A DNA stretch of 64,000 nt from Drosophila miranda (lineage: Eukaryota > Arthropoda > Insecta > Diptera > Drosophilidae). The position numbers and the translations under genes were made by a program. Location of the stretch: assembly GCF_003369915.1 (NCBI RefSeq), contig NC_046674.1:12028001-12092000 (forward strand), in the 5' to 3' direction. Positions 57,118-64,000 of the stretch are shown piece after piece (position 1 is the stretch's first letter; the number at the start of each line of letters is the position of its first letter). Under the pieces are notes generated by a model. That model saw nothing but the letters and a program-made list of their open reading frames with translations, was not told the DNA's origin and searched no databases.

Positions 57118-58860
57118 TTTATTGCCTGATGAAATTTCGTTTCGTTTTGCGGCTCAGATAAAACGAATTTATGCCTAACCAAGAGACCGAACAGCACAGC
57201 CAGCCAGACACACATATATTTCATTATATTTATTTATTATTTAACATACGAATACGAATACGAATACGAATATTAGACAGACAGGAGTGCTGGGGCCCAG
57301 TAACCGCAGTGTTTAAAACGAATGTAATAAATCAGACCTAACTGGCAGTTAGACAAAAGGGCAGCCAAGTGCAACAGCGGCAGCGGCAGCTGTGGCCAGG
57401 GCCATCTAGAATCAATTTATGCAAAGGCCCCCACGCCCCCCACGCCTCGAATCCACAAATAATAATCCTTCGAAATCGGTTAAAACAGCTTTTAAGCAAA
57501 TGTAAAATGTAAAATCTTGTAGCATACTTTTAAGCGCTCGCTTAATATGCGAGGGAGGATTCAATGGGTGGTTTTTCTGGGGAAAAATGCTAAGCCGCGG
57601 GAGCAGCAGCAGCAGCAGCAGCCGAAGCAGCAGGCGTAACAAAACCAAGACGTTGAATGCCCCGGGCTCTGTACGTGTTCAAGTGTGAAGCTGCCAGCAG
57701 AGCAGAGCAGAGCAGAGCAGAGCACAGCGCTGCCACGCCCCCGCCGCTTGAAAGCACTTGCTCTCCTGCTGCTGCTGCCGCTGCTGTTGCCCCATGCTAC
57801 CCCATGCTACCCCATGCTGTTCCTCCTTCTGTGCTCTGCACTTTGTGGGCGGCACAAATCGACGCTTACACTTATATTATGTATTTTTTTTGTAGTCGTC
57901 GTTGTATTTCTGTTTTCTTCCACATTTTTTTTTTTTTTATACATTTTTTGTGCTGCCCGCACACGGAAACTGCGTTTTTGCATTCCTTTCTGTGGCATTG
58001 CATTGCATTTAGATGTTGCCTTCGAGTGTGTGTGAGTGTGTGGGTGTGTGTGGGTGTATACATCTGTGTGCGTGCTCGGCTTTTGTTGCCGTGCAATGCA
58101 ATTGCTTAGACCACCAGCCCCACGCCTTGCCCAGCCCCCTCCAGTCTTCGGGTAACCGTTTTCTGGGACTCCAGCAAGTTTTTATTTCAAGCAGCCAGCA
58201 GCGGAAGTGCGGCTCTTGTTGCTGCTGCTAGAAGTAGGAAAATGCTTACAGGGGGGGGGAGGCGGTGCCAAGAAACCAGGGGGATAGTGGGGTAGCAGAG
58301 TCGGATCTGGAAGCTGGATGCTGGATGCTGGATGCTGTGTGTGCAACATTGTGGCACATGGCAAACTGATGACAACGACAATAACTGTAATGAAACTGAG
58401 ATAAGCTCTGGCCACAGCAGCTCCACCAGCACGGTGGAGGGGAGTGGGGGATTCCATGGCATTCCCCTTCTGGCGGAGTGGTCTCCCGGAGCCAAATGGC
58501 ATGCTCATTTGTAGCGCTATTGTTGGACGCTGGGGCACAAATTGTGTGCAACGGGATCTGTCCAGAGAGACGATTATCGCGGTCGGTTTCAACCCCCCTT
58601 CCCCCTTACCCGCCCCGCACCGCAAATGAAGGAGTGTCCAAATGAAGCTTAGGGGCTTTCTGCCAGAGATTTTACCCCAAAAAGCAGTGATTGATGGCGG
58701 ATGATGGATGGACGGATTTGGAAGTTGCATGAATGAAGGATATGCCTCCCAAGAAAGTAGTGCCACCGAAAATCGTTCCAATTTAATATTTAAATTGCTT
58801 TCTCAAGATTCAGTCATGCAAATCGATTAAACTCCACTTCCACTTTAGGCTTTTCTTTCT

Positions 58861-58958
58861 GCCACCCGGCCACACTGCCACCCGGCCACACTGCCACCCG
58901 GCCACACTGCCACCCGGCCACACTGCCACTCGGCCACACTGCCACACTGCCACACTCC
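58861..58958. repeat. 16-bp minisatellite
   Basis: GCCACCCGGCCACACT repeated four to five times, then shortened GCCACACT units. Confidence 0.9.
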
Positions 58959-60192
58959 TACACTCCCACTCTCGTTCTCTGTCAATCTTTTCCTTTGCTT
59001 TTTGCCGAATTTTTTCTTTCCAAATCTAACCTCTCCGCTGGCCACTGAATAATTAAAAAAAATTTGCCACTCAGTTGGCTGCTGGCTGCTGGCCCCCCTG
59101 CCACCCTGCCCCTTCCCCCGGCTGTGCCAGCGAGAACCACCCCGAGAGCAAACAGTGTGACAGCCTCAACCGCTGCCACTGCCACTGCCACTGCCACTGC
59201 CACTGGCACTGCCTCCGCTGCCTCCGCTGCCGTCTTCTTCTCCTCGTTTCAGCGTCATCGTAGCTGTCAGCTTCAACTACGCTTTCGTTTTTATGCCCCC
59301 AACTCCTAACCGAAAAAAAACGAGAGAGAGAGACAGAAACGAATGTTGAAACTGTTGATGTTGACATTGCGCCTGGTCCGGGGTTCGGGGTCCGGGGTTC
59401 GGGGACCGAGGTCTGGTCTTCCCGAACATCCCTATACAATATTATATATGTATCCGTATCCGTATGCTGGGACTGGAGACCCATCCAGCCTCCTCCCTGC
59501 TCCTCCTCCTTTCGTCTTTCGGGCACTCTCCCCACTCCCCTACTCCCCCACTCCACTCATTCCCATTCCCATTCCTCATGTTTGGCGAGTGATTTATTTG
59601 ACTGACACTTTTTTCTGCGTTGATTGCATCGTAATCCCAACATAATGAGTACTGTTATATTTCATGGCCATTCTCGTTGCGAGAGAGACCCAAATGAAGT
59701 AGACAATTTTTCAAAAAACAAAGACGCAACATAATGGCGGCTGCGGAATGGAATGGAATGGAATGGAATGGTGGGTGTGTGCGGTGTGCGGTGTGGGTGG
59801 GCACAACGCTTTCGTTTCGCCATTCGCTTCCATTGTGCATGTGGCACACGTAGGCGGCCACTTGAGAGAGGACTCGTCGCGGACAAAACGTTGCTCAAAT
59901 TTTCATCATTTGTTCGCGTCAAAGGCAGCAGCAGCAGGACGAGCATCAGCAGGAGTAAAAGCAGGAGCAGGAGTACGAGCAGAAGCAGGAGTACAAACAG
60001 GAGTAAGAGCCAGGCCATTTGCCGCACATCAAACCCATTCCGAGCGAGGGAAAATTTCTATTTGGGTCTCATTTCCCCAACTAAATTTCATTTCTTACGC
60101 TCCGCCACATCGACAATCTAAATTGGAGGATTGAAAAGGGAAAAGCGTTGAGGGATTTTCCATTCAAGTGGCACTCCCAGCCAGCCACAAAT

Positions 60193-60255
60193 CAGGAGTC
60201 AGGGAGTCAGGGAGTCAGGTAGTCAGGGAGTCAGGGAGTCAGGAGTCAGGGAGTC
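60193..60255. repeat. 10-bp minisatellite
   Basis: About six GGAGTCAGGG-like units, 120 bp before the nested kinase start codon. Confidence 0.85.
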
Positions 60256-60372
60256 CGAAAGACAGACCCCCCTTCGAGCTGTAGCAAAACTTCCGTTTAG
60301 TTTCAAAATTCCTTCGCTTGCTTCGTTCATTGCTTTTCCGGACCGTTTAGAGCCTTGTATTTGTGGGCAGCG

Positions 60373-61137
60373 ATGACAGCCGTACGGGGATTTCGAGCCA
60401 TGATCGTGGGTCCGCCCGGCTGCGGCAAGGGCTTCGTGGCCCAGATGATGGTCAAGGCGTACGGGGCCGTGCACATATCCACGGGCGACATGCTGCGCGA
60501 CCACATCCGCCACCGCACCTCGCTGGGCAAGAAGGTGGAGCGGTACACGTCGCGGGGCAAGCTGGTGCCCGACCGCCTGCTCACCCGCATGGTGGTCGAT
60601 GCCATCGGCAAGGCGGGCAGCCACAACTTCATCCTGGACGGCTTTCCGCGGAACATAGACCAGGCGCGGGAGCTGGACACCATCGTGTCCCTTGACTTTG
60701 TGTTGGACCTGTATCTGCCGGTGCAAGCGATCATAGCCCGCCTCAGGAGCCGCCTGGTGCATCCGGCGTCCGGCCGGGTCTACAACACCCACGGGGACAT
60801 GGCGCCCCGTGTGCCCGGCCGTGACGACATCACCGGCGAGCGGCTCGTGCGCCGTGCCGACGACGCCTCGCCCCGGGTGGTGTTGGCTCGCCAGAGGCTG
60901 TTCGTGGAGGAAACCGTTCCTGTGCTCCATCACTACTCCCAGAAGAACATCCTGCACACGATCCTGGTGCGCCACCACGAGAGCATGGTGCCGCTGGTGA
61001 AGCGCTACCTGGCCAAGCGCTGGACCAAGCGGGTGCACCGCAAGTTTCGTCCCCAGCGTCGCATCGAGCTCGTGTGTAATCAAGGCGTCACCCCCAAAAG
61101 GTATCGCAGAGAGGTCGCTCGTGTGTGGCATAAATAA
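60373..61137 (+). CDS. AK3-like adenylate kinase (GTP:AMP phosphotransferase type), intronless and nested
   Basis: 254 residues from ATG at 60373 (MTAVRGFRAMIVGPPG) to TAA at 61135-61137. Nucleoside monophosphate kinases transfer phosphate between NTP and AMP; the AK3 branch is mitochondrial. Visible features are the P-loop GPPGCGKG (13-20), HISTGDMLR with the AMP-site Arg, the full family signature FILDGFPRNIDQ (86-97), and an AK3-type LID, HPASGRVYN to DDITGERLVRRADD (about 130-164), without zinc cysteines. The later catalytic Arg (RQRLF) is kept. Odd points: the P-loop has Cys where Ser is usual and Phe21 where Thr or Ser normally follows GKG, and the C-terminal 50 residues are very Arg/Lys-rich. 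GC-rich codons, no introns and a position on the opposite strand inside an Rbp6 intron suggest a retrogene. AATAAA overlaps the stop codon. Confidence 0.85.
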   Translation: MTAVRGFRAMIVGPPGCGKGFVAQMMVKAYGAVHISTGDMLRDHIRHRTSLGKKVERYTSRGKLVPDRLLTRMVVDAIGKAGSHNFILDGFPRNIDQARELDTIVSLDFVLDLYLPVQAIIARLRSRLVHPASGRVYNTHGDMAPRVPGRDDITGERLVRRADDASPRVVLARQRLFVEETVPVLHHYSQKNILHTILVRHHESMVPLVKRYLAKRWTKRVHRKFRPQRRIELVCNQGVTPKRYRREVARVWHK

Positions 61138-61138
61138 A
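61133..61138 (+). terminator. poly(A) signal overlapping the kinase stop codon
   Basis: AATAAA at 61133-61138 contains the TAA stop (61135-61137). If used, the 3' UTR would be only some 15-30 bp. Confidence 0.45.
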
Positions 61139-64000
61139 GGTCCGCTGTTTCTCTTGATTTTTTGGTGAATTCTCTCTCTCCCAGCAAACATGTATTCCAT
61201 TGTCATCCGATGCCGAATTCGAAGTGAGACGACATTGACCCATGAACACCTCGTTGTGCGCCTCAGGCTTTTACTGGACCATCCATCCATCCATCCATCC
61301 TGCCGTCCTGCCGTGCTGCCGTCCTGCCATTTGGCCTCTGGCTCTCATCTCTTTTGCAGCTCTAACGATTCGCTCTGTGGCCAGCATTTGGCACCTGTTA
61401 GGCCGTAGGCCGCTTTTGTAACTCGTGGCACGACGGTCGATGCTCGACAAGCCCTCTGGGCCCATTATCATATATCCAGTAGTCCATTCATTGTTGTCCG
61501 CGCTTTAGATATTTCAGAGATATTTTTTGGGGTCTGTGCTTAAAAAGTTTAACGAGTCTGCGGGAGTCCGGGACTCCGAGTCGGAGATTTTCCTATGCAT
61601 AATGCGGACTTGGACTGGAACTTGCGACTCCAAATGGGGGCTAATTTCTCTATGTCTGTGCCTCACTCTCCCCCTCTCCCCCTCTCTTTTTCTCTGCCTG
61701 TGCCCTTTCTTTCTGTTTCGTGTCTCGCTATCCCTGGGCCTCCCTTTCTTCCGTCGCATCTGTGTGCGGCGGCAATAAAAACTTTTATTGTTGTCACACG
61801 TAGCACACTGTAGCGCAACAGTGAAGCCAACAGTCCTGCAGGTCCTGTGCCTCGTTCCCCCCCGTCCCCCTCTCCATTTGTGTTGTGTAACCTGCGTACG
61901 TACTTCCGTTTTCCGCTTTGCTTTGCCGTTTCCCCTTGGCTTTCCCTTGGCTTTCCCTGGGCTTTCCTTTCCCTCTCCTTATTTTTTATTTCGGGCCCTG
62001 GCCAAATTGAATAAAATGGCCTCAGTTAATGGTTGTCGGGCTGATTCAGTTAGCGCATAAAATGAGCAGAGGCTCTATCCGCCATCTCTCCAGGAGCCCC
62101 CCCCCCCCCCATCTCTCCCCCTCTCTCCACCGTTCTCTCCGGCGCTCCCTTGCTCTTCTGCTCGGCTGGCTGTTTCTCTGCCTTTCTCTGTATATATTTT
62201 TGGTCACAAATGTGGCTCTCGGCCTAAATCTCGGTTTTACGAGCGCATTCCTTTGTCCTGGTCCGCTCGTCCTTCGTCCTTCGTCCCTCCTCCTTCCGCC
62301 TTCCTCCTTCGGCCTTCGCATTTCACATTTCACATTCGCCATTGTTTTCTTTATTATTTGTTTTATTTTTACATGCTTTTGTGCGAGAGTCAGTCTTTAG
62401 TTGGCCCATTATCGCAGGGTCCAGGAATGGAGCGCGGCCGCGACGAGTGAGAAGTACAGTGTGGCATGTGGCATGTGGCATGTGGCACTCGACAGGGGTA
62501 TGGGCTCTGCCCAAAGGCCACAACTCTCTGAACAATGTGAAAATCAATGCTAATATATTAAACATGATTGTTCTCGCTGCATGTGTACACATTTTTTTTT
62601 ATGACAGCGGTACAGTTCCCACAAAACGTGCGACACGCGGGGGTGGTGGCAGGTGGGGGGGGGGGGGAGAACTGTAACAAATTGCAGTCAACGCATGAAT
62701 AAATAGATTTTAAATTTCCGAACAACAAAGCAACAAAAAAAACAACTATAAAACGTTGCAACAAAAGGCGAATGATTTTGAAAAGAGAAAGACTCGCCCC
62801 GAAGAGCATCGAATATAGAGTTTTTTTTGGCCAGAACCAGGATTCGAGCCCGAAACCGAAACAGGGTCTGATCCAGAGACAGAGACAGCGACAGACATTC
62901 GATGGGATGTTGCATTTAAATGAACGACTGCAGAATGCAGACAGTCGGACATGCAAATGGCAGTGACGAGATGTAGGTGGCACGTGGCATGTTGATGGGG
63001 GGGGGGGAGAGAGGGCAGAGAGTGGCAGTTTGGTAGGTGCCTCGATAGGGTTTTGGGGTAGGGCGCTGTGCTCCTTCCTGCTGTTTCTGCCCATCAGTGC
63101 CCAGAGATGGAATGACGAAATGCCCGTTCGCCGGCTGCCTCGCCGGCTGCCTCGCCGCCTGCCTCACTGGCTGCCTCGCTGGTTGGTTGAGTGTTTAAAA
63201 CGGCTATTGTGCAGCTTGTGGTTGCTTTGCAAATTGAATAAAAGTTCATTCGAGTGTAAGGGAACCGATAGCACACCAACACATACTCATGGCAAAGCGG
63301 AGCGGACAAAAAAAAAAGAACCAAGCAGAGAAAAACCCAACTGCGAACGAGCCAACGAACATTGAATGAATGTGAATGTAATCGTTTTGCAAATGAAAAT
63401 TGATTTTTGAATTGTGGGTGGCCGCCTCCCTGCCTCTGCCACTGCCTCTGCCCCGGTCACTCTTCGTTCTGCCCCCACACCCTTGCCCGTCTCGGGTTCC
63501 AACCTTTCCAGCATCCAGCATCCAGCATCCGGCGCTCTATCACTCCCCAGCAACTAAATGAAATCAGCGACTGGACATGGAAGCCCTGGATACCCTGGAA
63601 TCGATATAGTTTCCATGGCAGAAGTGGGAAGGAAACTACCCAAGGTTTTCCGAGACTTTGATTACACAAATTCCTCTTTTAGACCGATATTTCGTATAAA
63701 AGATACATCTGATCATTGGGAGCGAGAGAGAGGGGTAGAGAGACATCAGACACTACTATACACCATATCCATTGCTTCTCTCTGAAACCCCTCTTCTAGG
63801 GTGCATAAAAATATATAATTAAACTTTATACTAGACTCGTATATTGTGCAGTGGATACCCATAGCGCTGTGCGAGCGCGCGATGCGCAATTTGGTTTTTA
63901 ATTTAAATATAAATTTAAATCTCTCACAATCGCATAACCAAATATGAGAGGAAAAAAAAAGGGAGAGTGCGAGAGAGTGGGCAATAGAGCTGTGAAAATA
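61139..64000. other. Rbp6 intron continuing to the window end, no gene seen
   Basis: Simple-sequence rich: CATC units near 61280, CCGT/CCTG units near 61305, a C14 run at 62097-62110, GGCATGT units near 62465, G runs near 62655 and 62998, and GCCTCGCC units near 63140. The frames on both strands have no domain. Confidence 0.55.

Larger units (their letters stand above)
47139..60372. other. large Rbp6 intron, no exon seen
   Basis: 13 kb without a recognisable exon. It is packed with microsatellites (GT at 49736, 53611, 54580; CA at 51663, 56419, 57085; GA at 50993, 51842, 52189, 53288; CTG at 54125), a G-rich cluster at 56249-56310, a 16-bp minisatellite at 58861 and a GGAAT run at 59745-59772. 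I looked for the rest of RRM2 and RRM1 on the minus strand and did not find them. Confidence 0.6.

Noticed and set aside
60223..61290. 355-codon minus-strand ORF
   Set aside because: Antisense of the GC-rich adenylate kinase gene, whose plus-strand frame carries all the family motifs.
1..64000. tRNA, rRNA, snoRNA or miRNA genes
   Set aside because: I saw no cloverleaf with A/B boxes and no recognisable conserved ncRNA. A covariance-model scan would be needed to exclude small ones.

Overview
This window is animal nuclear DNA from a Drosophila species. Four complete, intron-containing genes are recognisable as Drosophila genes: troponin C (TpnC73F type), rogdi, a CG7724-type 3-beta-HSD/SDR enzyme, and the 3' half of the Musashi-family gene Rbp6. 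In D. melanogaster I recall this set as belonging to Muller element D (3L, cytological region 73); that is recall, not something tested here. Base composition, very dense dinucleotide repeats and the repeat types suggest the obscura group, where Muller D is the X arm XR. The species call is an inference.

Layout. 1-4258 is a repeat-rich block: a decayed gene tail, a 1.7 kb inverted repeat (foldback) whose right arm ends in a second copy of that tail, then a 2.1 kb satellite array of a 638-bp higher-order unit made of two 319-bp halves. 4259-9020 is mostly non-coding, with a small two-exon DUF4806-like fragment (minus strand), two copies of a dispersed Drosophila repeat and three short coding-like frames of unknown origin. 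9021-10331 is TpnC73F (+, 5 coding exons). 12276-14656 is rogdi (+, 7 coding exons). 16878-18232 is the SDR gene (+, 3 exons). From 18.4 kb to the end the window is dominated by Rbp6 (minus strand). Its last coding exon ends at 27127, and the A-rich (on its own strand) segment 18.4-27.1 kb is its likely 3' UTR plus the convergent intergenic space. Recognisable exons run up to 47138 and encode the second half of RRM2 plus four alternative C-termini. The 5' exons, including RRM1, were not found and must lie beyond 64000. An intronless AK3-like adenylate kinase gene sits on the plus strand inside the large upstream intron (60373-61137).

The genes are independent and not an operon: a muscle calcium sensor, a rogdi/leucine-zipper-fold neuronal protein, a membrane-anchored sterol-type dehydrogenase, an RNA-binding translational regulator and a nested nucleotide kinase. 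The items most worth following up are the foldback as a possible hairpin-RNA locus, its shared motif with the neighbouring satellite, the four alternative Rbp6 ends, and the nested adenylate kinase with an altered P-loop. Introns and intergenic DNA are full of GT/CA, GA, TA, CAG/CTG and homopolymer runs, which explain most of the other long open frames.
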